Shown in pieces: positions 18,599 to 27,168 of a stretch of 64,000 bases of DNA. The DNA is from RGEC01 sp964626685 (GTDB lineage: Bacteria > Bacteroidota > Bacteroidia > NS11-12g > UBA955), in NCBI GenBank assembly GCA_964626685.1, contig CAZVJY010000010.1, positions 7,136 through 71,135 on the forward strand, written 5' to 3'. Each line of letters opens with the position of its first letter. Position 1 is the first letter of the stretch. The notes beneath the pieces were generated by a model, which did not search any database, was not told where the DNA came from, and worked only from the letters and a program-made list of their open reading frames with translations. A program made the position numbers and the translations under genes.

Positions 18599-18613
18599 TG
18601 GGTGAAAGTGGGG
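18599..18613 (+). promoter_or_regulatory. Second candidate MraZ operator, opposite orientation
   Basis: Plus strand TGGGT-GAAAG-TGGGG, again two TGGGN boxes with a 10 bp period. It lies 14 bp upstream of the -33 element of the mraZ promoter and about 88 bp before the divergent gene at 18701. With the pair at 18445-18459 it brackets the promoter. Confidence 0.5.
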
Positions 18614-18687
18614 CTTAAAATTCGGATTTTAATCCGTTTTTGATCATATCTGGTAAAAAAGGGGAAATCGGCCCCATGCTTTTTGAT

Positions 18688-18695
18688 TACCTTTG
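18688..18695 (+). promoter_or_regulatory. -7 promoter element for the gene at 18701
   Basis: TACCTTTG matches TAnnTTTG exactly and ends 5 bases before the ATG at 18701, so the transcript would start at or next to the start codon. No good -33 TTTG is seen at the right distance. Confidence 0.4.
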
Positions 18696-18700
18696 TATAT

Positions 18701-19423
18701 ATGAGAATCGGAATGGCAGTTTTTTTACTGTTGCTGATGCCTTCGTTGGGGGCACAAACCGATTCGCACTATTCGCTGGGAATGGGTGTTTCCCGATACG
18801 GCGTGGCCCTATCATTCAGAAACGATAAAGCAACGCAAACTTTTAAATCGGCTAAACTCACGCCCAGTGGTTTTTATCTGGAAGCAGGAAATATTCAGCA
18901 TCCCCGCGAGGTCGCTGTTGTAAATACGTTTTTTCAAAACTCGGGCAGCTACAAGGTAGACAAAACCAATTATGTCTGGACCCTTCGCCCCGGAGTCCTT
19001 TATACTTACTGTCTCAGTGAACGGGTGGACAGAAGGGCGGTTGGACTGAATGTTACATCCGGTCCCGGAATTTCCCTTGCTTACACATGGCCGGTTTATG
19101 TTACCATTCTTCAGGTAGATCCTTTTGGAAATGAGTATTTTACAAACGTGCGCTACAATCCCGACGTTCATAAAACCACCGAAATAGCAGGCAGGGCTGG
19201 ATTTTCAGAAGGTTTTCCCGAGGGGCACATTACGCCGGGTGTTTCCTGGCAGGGAGGGCTGGATTTTCAATGGGCCAACTACAGAAATGACGTGAATACG
19301 CTTACCCTGGGAGTTCGTGTGGAAGCTTTTCCCCGAAAACTGACCATTTTACACAACAATCAACTCAACAGAAACTTGTTTTCCTCATTTTATATTAGTT
19401 TTGCATTCGGATTGGGAAGTTGA
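18701..19423 (+). CDS. Exported protein of unknown function next to lipA
   Basis: A 240-residue protein with a clear signal peptide (MRIGMAVFLLLLMPSLGAQ, cut after about residue 19). The mature part is rich in alternating hydrophobic and polar residues, with many aromatic and glycine residues (GMGVSRYGVALSF at the start, SSFYISFAFGLGS at the end). The final strand ending in an aromatic-rich segment suggests a small outer membrane beta-barrel. I chose the ATG at 18701; an in-frame TTG at 18683 would add six residues before the signal peptide and lies inside the -7 promoter region. The stop overlaps the lipA start (TTGA). I do not recognise a named family. Confidence 0.8.
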   Translation: MRIGMAVFLLLLMPSLGAQTDSHYSLGMGVSRYGVALSFRNDKATQTFKSAKLTPSGFYLEAGNIQHPREVAVVNTFFQNSGSYKVDKTNYVWTLRPGVLYTYCLSERVDRRAVGLNVTSGPGISLAYTWPVYVTILQVDPFGNEYFTNVRYNPDVHKTTEIAGRAGFSEGFPEGHITPGVSWQGGLDFQWANYRNDVNTLTLGVRVEAFPRKLTILHNNQLNRNLFSSFYISFAFGLGS

Positions 19424-20319
19424 GTCACCCACCCGGAAAAACCTTGCTGGAACTACCTGTCATATCTTCCGAAAAACGCAAACCATCAAAGCCATCGTGG
19501 TTGAAGATTGATTTGCCAACCGGCGAGAATTACACGCGTGTTAAACGCATCGTGAAAGAACATAAGCTGCACACCATTTGTGAAGACGGGCGTTGTCCGA
19601 ATATGGGCGAATGCTGGGGTGCAGGTACCGCCACATTTATGATTCTGGGAAACATCTGCACACGCAGTTGTTCCTTCTGCGCCGTTGCTACGGGGCGCCC
19701 CACCGAATACGACATCGATGAGCCTTATCGTGTTGCAGAAGCGGTAAAGTTGATGGGAGTGAAGCATTGCGTCATCACCTCAGTAAACCGCGATGAACTT
19801 AAAGATAAAGGTGCCAGTGTGTGGGCGGCAACCATTCGGGAAGTGAAGCGTCAAAATCCGGAAACAACCATTGAGACCTTGATTCCCGATTTTAAGGCAC
19901 AATGGGATTTGCTTTATATGGTTCTGGATGAAAGGCCGGATGTTGTAAGTCACAACATGGAGACCGTTGAAAGGCTTTACCGTATCGTCAGGCCTCAAGC
20001 CAAATACAGCCGCAGCCTTGAGCAGATTAAACGCACTGCGGAATACGGATTAAGAACCAAAAGCGGAGCGATGATGGGGTGCGGTGAAACACGCGAGGAA
20101 GTAGACCGTCTGATGGATGATTTGTACAACCATCAGTGCCACGTGCTAACGTTGGGTCAATACCTTCAGCCTACCAAAATGCACTTGCCCGTTGCTGAAT
20201 TTATCCATCCTGATCAGTTTAAGGCATGGGAAGAGGCGGGTCTCAAAAAAGGATTTCTGCATGTGGAAAGCGGTCCAATGGTGCGCAGCTCATACCACGC
20301 CGAAAAGCACGTACTTTAA
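19420..20319 (+). CDS. lipA: Lipoyl synthase LipA
   Basis: A 299-residue radical SAM enzyme that inserts two sulfur atoms into protein-bound octanoyl groups to make lipoyl cofactor. The auxiliary cluster motif is C54-x4-C59-x5-C65, the radical SAM motif C80-x3-C84-x2-C87, and the C-terminal SSYHAE is the family signature whose serine ligates the auxiliary cluster. The likely start is TTG at 19420, which overlaps the previous stop; no ATG lies near the conserved N-terminus. Odd: the usual GLGE segment of the SAM-binding region reads GCGE (MMGCGETREEV). All catalytic ligands are present, so it should be active. Confidence 0.96.
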   Translation: MSHPPGKTLLELPVISSEKRKPSKPSWLKIDLPTGENYTRVKRIVKEHKLHTICEDGRCPNMGECWGAGTATFMILGNICTRSCSFCAVATGRPTEYDIDEPYRVAEAVKLMGVKHCVITSVNRDELKDKGASVWAATIREVKRQNPETTIETLIPDFKAQWDLLYMVLDERPDVVSHNMETVERLYRIVRPQAKYSRSLEQIKRTAEYGLRTKSGAMMGCGETREEVDRLMDDLYNHQCHVLTLGQYLQPTKMHLPVAEFIHPDQFKAWEEAGLKKGFLHVESGPMVRSSYHAEKHVL

Positions 20320-20461
20320 TCCAGGTTCTCCCTGTACGGAGAAAAATTGCTGCGTATGACCTGTCATGTTTTTGACATCATTGAAAAAATTGATGGGTTT
20401 GGTGGTTGTGTTTTCACAAAGTGGCTGTAAATTAGCGGACTATAAAGAACATTACCTTTTT

Positions 20462-23062
20462 ATGAAGTTAAAAAATGCCTTTCTGTTTTCTTCAGCTCTT
20501 GCGCTGATGGCAGGCACTGCCTGGTTTTCCGGGAATCCCTTTTCTGTAAAACCATCCTTTGAAAAATGGATGACTGAAAAGTCGGGAGAAGAAGAAGAAA
20601 TTGGTCCTGCGCTTGAATATCTCAAAATGCTGCGTGCCAATCCCAAGACCGGAACCATCGAGCCTGAGTGGATTGAGGCAGCTGTTGCCCAGGCTGACCG
20701 CCTTAGCATGCTGCGTCGAGCTTCGCTGCAGTGGACCAACATGGGTCCTGATAATATAGGTGGTCGTTGCCGTGCCCTGCTCCTTCACAAAGATTCAGCC
20801 AATGTCTGGTTTTTGGGTGGTGTGAGTGGTGGTCTCTTTCGCAGCAACACATCAGGATCAAGCTGGGCTCCTGTTAATGATAAACAGGAAAATCTGAATG
20901 TTACCTGTATTGCGCAAACTGATGACGGTACCATTTACTATGGTACCGGTGAAGGTGGGTTTACCAACCTGTCAGGAACGCGTAACGGTTCTCCTGCTTT
21001 TGTAGGAAACGGACTTTATAAAAGCACGAGTCCCTCTGGAAGAGCTTTCACCAGAATGGCCAATACCGCTGACAGCAGATTTCTGTCATGCAATACCATG
21101 GCTTCTTATGGAAACAAGCTATATGTAGGAACCGAGAGCGGATTGTTTTTGCTCACCAACAACGGTACCACCATCAGCCAGATTCGCGGTGGTGCTTGCC
21201 TTGAAGTGAAAATTGATAAAAACGGCGTTGTTTGGGCCAGTTACTCCAACGGTTCTGTATTTAAGAGCGATGCCAATGGTGCAAACTTTACCCAGATGAA
21301 TTATGGCGGTCCCGCAGCACGTGTGGCTATTGCTATTTCTCCCGAAGATCCCAATTATGTATATCTGCAGAATGCACAAACCCGTCTGAATGGCGTTTGG
21401 CGCACCACCGACGGCGGAGCTACCTGGAATCAAATTGTGTTCTATAGTACTGTAACCGATAACATGGGAACAGGCCAGGGATACTATGACAACGTGGCAG
21501 CGGTTGATCCCCTTAATAAAAACCGCGTTTACCTTGGTGGTGTAACACTGGCAGTTTGGGATAATATCAACGGTTACACCGAAATAGCCTCTATGTTTAC
21601 AGCTCCCTGGAATAATAGCTATGTGCACGCTGACAAGCACATCATTCAGTTTGATACCAGACAGAATCCACCACTCATGCTTGTAGGCTGTGATGGTGGT
21701 CTTTTTGGAAGCCGCGACCGTGCAACATGGACCCGCATGAACCGCAATTTCACTACCTACCAGTGTTATAATGTAGCTTCAAACAGCCTTGGTCACATTG
21801 TGGGTGGCTCTCAGGATAATGGAACCCAGTTAATCAATTTCTCAGGTAACAGTATCAATGGTGTTCCATCAAGATCGTCCATTGAGATTTTAGGTGGTGA
21901 TGGTTTTGACGTGGAATTTTCAAAATACCACCCCAAGACCATATTTATGTGCACCTACTATGGCCGAATTGTTAGAACCGGAAACAGTGGGCAGTCGAGC
22001 TCCTCTTTCTGGGATAGCCGTATCAAGCCGGATGATGCAGTTGCAAATCCCCCTGATGTGGATTTCAATACCCACTTTACCCTGTGGGAGCCAAATGATT
22101 CAACATCGCGCCTTTTCCTGGCACGAAATGCAGAGGTTTGGGCCGCGATCAATCCTACCAATTTTATTGAAGACGTAAAATGGTTCCGTGTTGCAGCCAA
22201 TCTTGGCAACGACCGTATAATTGAGATGGATCACACGCCCGACGGAGCCCATTTGTTTATCGCCAAGTCAGGTAAACTTTTCAGACTTAGTGGTTTGGAT
22301 TCGGCCAACTTTACTGTGGCTGCCAATCCCGGTGTCAATGATATTCCCAAGGCGCTTAGCATTAAAACCATCACGCCTCCGGGTGCTACTTCCCGTGCAA
22401 TAACTTCCGTAAACGTAGATCAGGCCAATCCTAACCACGTGGTAGTTACCCTGGGTGGATACGGTGATGTTACTTATGTTATGGAAACCAAGAATGCACT
22501 GGATGCTACTCCTGCCTGGACAAACATTACAGGCGATCTTCCTAAAATGCCCGTTTACGACGCTGTAATTGACATAGACAACCCCAGCCGTATCATTATC
22601 GGTACAGACCTCGGTGTATTTATGACTGAAAACGGAGGAACCAATTGGGCAGAAGCCAATAATGGTATGGCGCGCACACCCGTTTTCGAGATTCGTGGTT
22701 ATGAGTGGAGACCCTGGGAGGGCATGAAACTCTACATTGGTACCCACGGACGTGGTTACTACCAGAGCATGAGCCTCACTACAGGAAACAAAAGAATTTC
22801 TGATACCTATACAGGTTTGAAAGCATGGCCAGTTCCTGCCGGTAACTTGCTGAATGTATCTTTCCGCTCAAACGGAAACGAGAAAGTAACAGTTGAAATT
22901 TTCGGTATGGATGGTAAGCGTTACCAGCAAAATCAGCTTGCTGTAACTGCCGGAAACAATACCATTCAGCTGAATACCTCATCGCTCCCAATAGGCAATT
23001 ACTTTGTTCGCATCAGCGGCAAAGAGGGCAGCAACAGTATCAAATTCAATGTAACCAAATAA
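20462..23062 (+). CDS. T9SS-secreted beta-propeller (BNR/sortilin-like) protein
   Basis: An 866-residue secreted protein. The start at 20462 gives a signal peptide (MKLKNAFLFSSALALMAGTAWF); an upstream in-frame ATG at 20366 would bury it behind 32 residues. The body contains repeated Asp-box-like motifs (SNTSGSSWAPV, TTDGGATWNQI, TENGGTNWAEA) of the sortilin/VPS10 and BNR beta-propeller type. The last 80 residues are a T9SS type A sorting domain (AWPVPAGNLLNVSF through YFVRISGKEG), which directs export across the outer membrane. A paralogue with the same plan lies at 49149-51923. A terminator follows. Ligand or enzymatic activity cannot be inferred: BNR repeats occur in sialidases, but no sialidase residues are evident. 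Confidence 0.9.
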   Translation: MKLKNAFLFSSALALMAGTAWFSGNPFSVKPSFEKWMTEKSGEEEEIGPALEYLKMLRANPKTGTIEPEWIEAAVAQADRLSMLRRASLQWTNMGPDNIGGRCRALLLHKDSANVWFLGGVSGGLFRSNTSGSSWAPVNDKQENLNVTCIAQTDDGTIYYGTGEGGFTNLSGTRNGSPAFVGNGLYKSTSPSGRAFTRMANTADSRFLSCNTMASYGNKLYVGTESGLFLLTNNGTTISQIRGGACLEVKIDKNGVVWASYSNGSVFKSDANGANFTQMNYGGPAARVAIAISPEDPNYVYLQNAQTRLNGVWRTTDGGATWNQIVFYSTVTDNMGTGQGYYDNVAAVDPLNKNRVYLGGVTLAVWDNINGYTEIASMFTAPWNNSYVHADKHIIQFDTRQNPPLMLVGCDGGLFGSRDRATWTRMNRNFTTYQCYNVASNSLGHIVGGSQDNGTQLINFSGNSINGVPSRSSIEILGGDGFDVEFSKYHPKTIFMCTYYGRIVRTGNSGQSSSSFWDSRIKPDDAVANPPDVDFNTHFTLWEPNDSTSRLFLARNAEVWAAINPTNFIEDVKWFRVAANLGNDRIIEMDHTPDGAHLFIAKSGKLFRLSGLDSANFTVAANPGVNDIPKALSIKTITPPGATSRAITSVNVDQANPNHVVVTLGGYGDVTYVMETKNALDATPAWTNITGDLPKMPVYDAVIDIDNPSRIIIGTDLGVFMTENGGTNWAEANNGMARTPVFEIRGYEWRPWEGMKLYIGTHGRGYYQSMSLTTGNKRISDTYTGLKAWPVPAGNLLNVSFRSNGNEKVTVEIFGMDGKRYQQNQLAVTAGNNTIQLNTSSLPIGNYFVRISGKEGSNSIKFNVTK

Positions 23063-23065
23063 GAA

Positions 23066-23118
23066 CGGGTTAATCGTTCTGAATTAACTGCCGGTCATCA
23101 TGATCGGCAGTTTTTTTT
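23066..23118 (+). terminator. Terminator of the T9SS beta-propeller gene
   Basis: A small hairpin GAACG-N7-CGTTC comes first, then AACTGCCG / CGGCAGTT (23086-23093 and 23105-23112) with an 11 base loop, followed directly by a T tract at 23111-23118. The T tract runs into the dapF stop codon on the opposite strand. Confidence 0.8.
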
Positions 23119-23884
23119 ATAGTATTCCGCTAAATACACGGGCGACGGGGCCGTCCAGGTGTATGTTGGTGTAGCCGGTTTCTGTTTTATCAAAAGAAAC
23201 TGAAAGATGGCCACCGGGGGTTTGCACGGCAGTAGCGTTTTGAGATTTGTGCAGAATATGATGTGCAAGAACAGCTGCTGTAACGCCTGTTCCGCAGCTT
23301 AGGGTTTCATTTTCAACGCCCCGTTCGTAGGTGCGCATGCGCAGCCTGCTGCCATCAACCTGTACCAGATTTACATTGATGCCTGCTGCTGCAAACTCAC
23401 GGCCGTAGCGAATGGCGTGCGCAAAATGAATCAAGTCTGAATTTTCGGGAGGTTGTTGAATGAAGTGCACATAATGCGGTGAACCGGTATTAATGATGAC
23501 TGTGTTTTCATCTCGTAACTCCCAGTGTGATACATCCATCATGTGCAGCACGACCCGGTCGCCTGCTACTGTTGCATGGTGTGGACCGTCTATGGCCAGA
23601 AAATGCAACTGACCTTCTTTTCCCAATCCGAGTGAATGTGCAAAATGGGCAATACAGCGTCCACCGTTTCCGCACATGGAGCTGATTTTGCCATCGCTGT
23701 TGTAGTATACCATGCCGAAATCGTAATCATTTTCAGCTGTCAGATACATCAGGCCATCGGCGCCTATGCCATAGTGTCTGTGGCATAAATGAGCCACATC
23801 CATACCGGATGGTATGCCGTCTCTGGCATCTATAAGGATGAAATCATTGCCTGTTCCCTGGTATTTGGTGAAATGGATGCTCAA
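23117..23884 (-). CDS. dapF: Diaminopimelate epimerase DapF
   Basis: A 255-residue cytoplasmic enzyme that converts LL- to meso-diaminopimelate, for lysine and for the DAP that MurE uses. Both catalytic cysteines are present: C71 in SSMCGNGGRC and C197 in ETLSCGTGVTAA. N-terminal TKYQGTGNDF is also typical. The start overlaps the stop of the putative anti-sigma gene by 4 bp, so it is expressed together with the sigma factor unit. This is an unusual partner for dapF and may tie the supply of wall precursor to an envelope signal (inference). Confidence 0.97.
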   Translation of the reverse strand: MSIHFTKYQGTGNDFILIDARDGIPSGMDVAHLCHRHYGIGADGLMYLTAENDYDFGMVYYNSDGKISSMCGNGGRCIAHFAHSLGLGKEGQLHFLAIDGPHHATVAGDRVVLHMMDVSHWELRDENTVIINTGSPHYVHFIQQPPENSDLIHFAHAIRYGREFAAAGINVNLVQVDGSRLRMRTYERGVENETLSCGTGVTAAVLAHHILHKSQNATAVQTPGGHLSVSFDKTETGYTNIHLDGPVARVFSGIL

Positions 23885-24918
23885 CGGCCAATCAATTTTA
23901 AAATACTTTGATCAGTTACTTCCTGTGCCGGCGCAGTGGGTGTTTTTTGGCCATTCTGTGACGGCAGGTTTAGCAGTTCATACACTTTTATACCGCTATG
24001 CAGAAAGTACCTGTTTTGCCATTCGTAAACCAGGGGATTTCCGTATACAATATCATAGCAGCGAATGAAGTACATATCATTGTACTTGTCAATCTGAACC
24101 ATGGGCGTATTGCGGGGTGTTTCACAAAATGTAAGGGAAAACCGCATGGCTGTTTTTTTACTGCGGATTTGTTCAGGCTGTTTGTAGTCTGTTCCGGCAC
24201 TTTCAGTACGGCCGGGTTGTTTGGCTTTGGCAGTTTGGCCGCTTGATGAAGAAGACTGTGGCTGCACATCAGCTTCAGCGACGCGGGTGCGTTTCATTTC
24301 TGAGGCCTCTGTTTTAAGGGATTTTTGTGCATCGGTCTGGCTGAAAAGGGCAATGGCTACTGCCTGGACATTGGAAGCAATAATGATGGGGGGGTCCGGA
24401 TCCACCGCCCGCGCTTCTGACACTGCATCGTCGTTTGACTCAAATGGCGGTAGAGCATCCTGTGTGATTTCTGCCGCTGCTTCTGCTGCAGTGTCCGGAT
24501 TTGCCTTTTTAATTTCTGGTTCTGTCGTAACGTAAACCGGTGGCTGATTTACAGTAGAATCGGAGGCTTTTTCTTTGCGCGCAGTGCCGTTTTGTACAGT
24601 TTGAATGCCGGGATTCAGTTTCCAAAGGATGATAGCCGCAGAGAAGGCAATCAGCATGACCGAAGCAGCGGCCAAATACCATGTTTTCCTGCTCAGGCGG
24701 AATATGCCTCTGTGGCTTGTTTTCTGCCTTAAATAGTGCTTCATGCGTGCATGCCCCAGGGCATATATGGCTGCCGCCAGTTTTTCATGCTGTTGAACCT
24801 GTTTTTGGAAAGCATCGTCAGACTGCAATTTTGTCATGAATGTCTCAAGTTCAGCACCCTCTAATTCGCCTTTTAAGTAGCGGTCAATCAGGTCTGTTTG
24901 GGGATCAAATTCATTCAT
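23881..24918 (-). CDS. Putative membrane-anchored anti-sigma factor
   Basis: A 345-residue protein. The N-terminal 60 residues (DLIDRYLKGELEGAELETF, then LQSDDAFQKQVQQHEKL) resemble the zinc-free anti-sigma region seen in Bacteroidota, and one membrane helix follows at about 82-100 (WYLAAASVMLIAFSAAIIL). The periplasmic part has a low-complexity linker rich in A, E, S and K (about 105-245) and a folded C-terminal domain (RFSLTFCETPRN through VYELLNL). The gene sits directly after an ECF sigma factor with a 4 bp overlap and before dapF with another. The C-terminal domain is not one I recognise and may be the sensor. Confidence 0.72.
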   Translation of the reverse strand: MNEFDPQTDLIDRYLKGELEGAELETFMTKLQSDDAFQKQVQQHEKLAAAIYALGHARMKHYLRQKTSHRGIFRLSRKTWYLAAASVMLIAFSAAIILWKLNPGIQTVQNGTARKEKASDSTVNQPPVYVTTEPEIKKANPDTAAEAAAEITQDALPPFESNDDAVSEARAVDPDPPIIIASNVQAVAIALFSQTDAQKSLKTEASEMKRTRVAEADVQPQSSSSSGQTAKAKQPGRTESAGTDYKQPEQIRSKKTAMRFSLTFCETPRNTPMVQIDKYNDMYFIRCYDIVYGNPLVYEWQNRYFLHSGIKVYELLNLPSQNGQKTPTAPAQEVTDQSILKLIGR

Positions 24919-25484
24919 GAGATAAAATCGGTTTTGGTAAAACGGCTTTTAATCAAGGTCTCCAGTTTTTTGAAGCATTGATATTTCTTGGCTTTTGCTG
25001 TGTCAGCATTGGCAAACTGCATTTTTCTGGCAATCTGCTCCATGTCATTTCCATCAAAATAAAACAGCAGCAGGAGGTTTTTGCATGTATCGCCTATTTC
25101 ATCCAGGGCTTTTTGCAGGTGTTTAAAATCTGACAGTTCTGAAAAATTGTCAGCACACACATGCAAATGTGGTAAAATTTTGTCTTCTCCATCCATTTTT
25201 TGCAGTTTTCCCAGCCTTTTAAGCCACAGATTCTTGCAGATGGCCATCAGGTATGTGCTAATCTTGCTGCTTAGTACAAAATTACCCTGCTGTACTTTTT
25301 GCCACAATACAATGAGGGCATCCTGCAGCAGATCTTCAGCATCTTCCTCGCGACCCTGGTTTTTTGTTATATAACTGCGAATCATGCTGTAATTGCTTTT
25401 ATAAATACCAACCAGCACATCCCTGTCACCGGATTCAAGCCGATGCAGCAATTCCTGGTCTTTGCTCGGTGTTGTTTCAGACAT
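24915..25484 (-). CDS. ECF RNA polymerase sigma factor
   Basis: A 189-residue sigma-70 family factor. Region 2 contains DAEDLLQDALIVLWQKV, which binds core polymerase and the -10 region, and region 4 contains MEQIARKMQFANADTAKAKK, a helix-turn-helix with the NADTAKAKKYQC sequence usual in Bacteroidota ECF factors. I start it at the ATG at 25484 (MSETTPSKD), where family members begin; a longer in-frame reading to 25721 would run into the divergent htrA gene. Co-transcribed with the membrane protein and dapF downstream. A -7 element TATTTTTG lies 49 bp upstream. Confidence 0.9.
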   Translation of the reverse strand: MSETTPSKDQELLHRLESGDRDVLVGIYKSNYSMIRSYITKNQGREEDAEDLLQDALIVLWQKVQQGNFVLSSKISTYLMAICKNLWLKRLGKLQKMDGEDKILPHLHVCADNFSELSDFKHLQKALDEIGDTCKNLLLLFYFDGNDMEQIARKMQFANADTAKAKKYQCFKKLETLIKSRFTKTDFIS

Positions 25485-25532
25485 TTCACAGATGGTTAAT
25501 ACCCTTTGGTCGAAAAGGGTAAATAACTGCTT

Positions 25533-25540
25533 CAAAAATA
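25533..25540 (-). promoter_or_regulatory. -7 promoter element for the ECF sigma operon
   Basis: On the minus strand TATTTTTG, an exact TAnnTTTG. It would give a leader of about 42 nt before the ATG at 25484. No clear -33 TTTG. Confidence 0.35.
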
Positions 25541-25590
25541 CAAGAAATGCATGCGTTTTGAAGTTTGAAATTCGGAACAAAATTTGATTG

Positions 25591-27111
25591 ATGGAAAATG
25601 TCATGGAAAAACTATTGAACAAATCAAAATGGATGGGCCTGTTATTGGCAGGTTCTTTGGGAGGGTTGGTTTCTCTCGGTGCGTTTGCAGTCATAACCAG
25701 GATTTCGGGAGATAATACCATTGAGCTAAAGCAGCAAAACAGCGCACAGCTGGCCCGTTATGCCGGTTTAAATGTCCAGCCTGCCTTTGATTTCGCAGGG
25801 GTGGCAGAAGTGTCAACACCAGCCGTGGTGCACATTAAAACCAGCGTGGGAAGTGTTGCTTCGGAACGCAGGGAATCCAATCCCATGGATCCTTTCGACT
25901 TTTTTGGGAATCCGGGATTTCGGTTTGAAAACCCCGGACCCCGAGCTGGTTCCGGCAGTGGCGTAATCCTAAGCGATGATGGTTACATCGTAACGAATAA
26001 CCATGTAGTGGAAGGTGCCACCAAAGTGGAAGTTGTGCTTAATGATAAACGCACGTATGTGGCTGAAATTATTGGCACTGACAAAAATACCGATTTGGCG
26101 CTGCTGCGCATTGGTGAAAGCGGTTTGCCATTCATGAAACTCGGAAACAGCAGTGGTGTGAAGGTTGGTCAATGGGTAGTAGCCGTGGGCAACCCGTTCA
26201 ACCTGGAAAGTACCGTAACACTCGGCATTGTCAGTGCGATGGGTCGAAATATTGACTTGATTCGCAGTAAAGGAAATAAATACGCAATTGAGAATTTTAT
26301 CCAGACCGATGCAGCCATCAATCCAGGAAATTCAGGTGGTGCGCTCGTGAACACTGCCGGTGAATTGATTGGGATCAATACTGCCATTGCTTCAGAAACC
26401 GGATCATATACCGGATATGCCTTCTCCATTCCGGTAGATTTGGTGAAAAAGGTTGTCAATGACCTGATGAAGTACGGCAAAGTGCAGCGTGGTCTGCTGG
26501 GGGTTTCTATCCAGGATATAAATCAGAAACTTGCAGATGACAAGGGATTCCCTGATTTAAAGGGTGTTTTTGTTGCTGAAGTGGTTGATGAAGGCGCAGC
26601 GCAGAAAGCAGGTGTTAAAAAAGGAGATGTTATTCTGAAAATTAACGATGTGGAGGTAAACAGCAGCAGCCGTCTGCAGGAGGAAATTGGCAAAAGCCGT
26701 CCCGGAGACAAGGTGAAGGTTACCCTGCGCCGCAAATCCGCTAATCTGGATTTATTTGCAGTGCTGCTTAGCGAAAGCGGTAAAACATCCATAGAGTCTG
26801 CAGTTCCTGAGAGTGCGGCTTCGGTGATGGGGCTTGAATTTGAGAACTCCACCCGGGAGGAAAGACAGAGTCTGGGCCTGAAAAATGCAGTGAAGGTAAA
26901 AACCGTGGGTAAGGGTGTTTTCAAGGATGCCGGTATTCCTCCGGGCTTTCTTATAACCCACATTAACAATGAACCTGTTTACAGTGTGCAGGGTGCGGTA
27001 GCTACCCTGAAATCACTGCGGGGAGCCATAACCATCGAAGGAAAAACTGCCGATGGAAAAGAGAAAATCATCGCTATTAAAATCCAGACATCTTCGGATG
27101 CAGAAGAATAA
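25591..27111 (+). CDS. htrA: Periplasmic serine protease HtrA/DegP-like
   Basis: A 506-residue trypsin-like quality-control protease. An N-terminal hydrophobic segment (about 14-36) anchors or exports it. The catalytic triad is H138 (TNNHVV), D168 (NTDLALL) and S248 (NPGNSGGAL). Two PDZ domains follow, the first with RGLLGVSIQD and GDVILKINDVEV, the second ending near IKIQTSS. It degrades or refolds misfolded envelope proteins. The start could also be the ATG at 25603. It is divergent from the ECF sigma operon and shares an intergenic region of about 100 bp with it, a placement that fits envelope stress control (inference). A strong terminator follows. Confidence 0.95.
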   Translation: MENVMEKLLNKSKWMGLLLAGSLGGLVSLGAFAVITRISGDNTIELKQQNSAQLARYAGLNVQPAFDFAGVAEVSTPAVVHIKTSVGSVASERRESNPMDPFDFFGNPGFRFENPGPRAGSGSGVILSDDGYIVTNNHVVEGATKVEVVLNDKRTYVAEIIGTDKNTDLALLRIGESGLPFMKLGNSSGVKVGQWVVAVGNPFNLESTVTLGIVSAMGRNIDLIRSKGNKYAIENFIQTDAAINPGNSGGALVNTAGELIGINTAIASETGSYTGYAFSIPVDLVKKVVNDLMKYGKVQRGLLGVSIQDINQKLADDKGFPDLKGVFVAEVVDEGAAQKAGVKKGDVILKINDVEVNSSSRLQEEIGKSRPGDKVKVTLRRKSANLDLFAVLLSESGKTSIESAVPESAASVMGLEFENSTREERQSLGLKNAVKVKTVGKGVFKDAGIPPGFLITHINNEPVYSVQGAVATLKSLRGAITIEGKTADGKEKIIAIKIQTSSDAEE

Positions 27112-27134
27112 TGCAGTGTATGTATTTTGATGTG

Positions 27135-27162
27135 AAAACCCTGACTTGGTCAGGGTTTTTTT
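27135..27162. terminator. Bidirectional terminator between htrA and dnaB
   Basis: AAAACCCTGAC / GTCAGGGTTTT, an 11 bp perfect stem with a TTG loop and a 7 base T tract at 27156-27162. The A tract on the left gives Ts on the minus strand, so it can serve both converging genes. Confidence 0.85.
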
Positions 27163-27168
27163 ATGGGC

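Noticed and set aside
20326..20345. Hairpin TTCTCC/GGAGAA after lipA as a terminator
   Set aside because: Only 6 bp, followed by A-rich rather than T-rich sequence.
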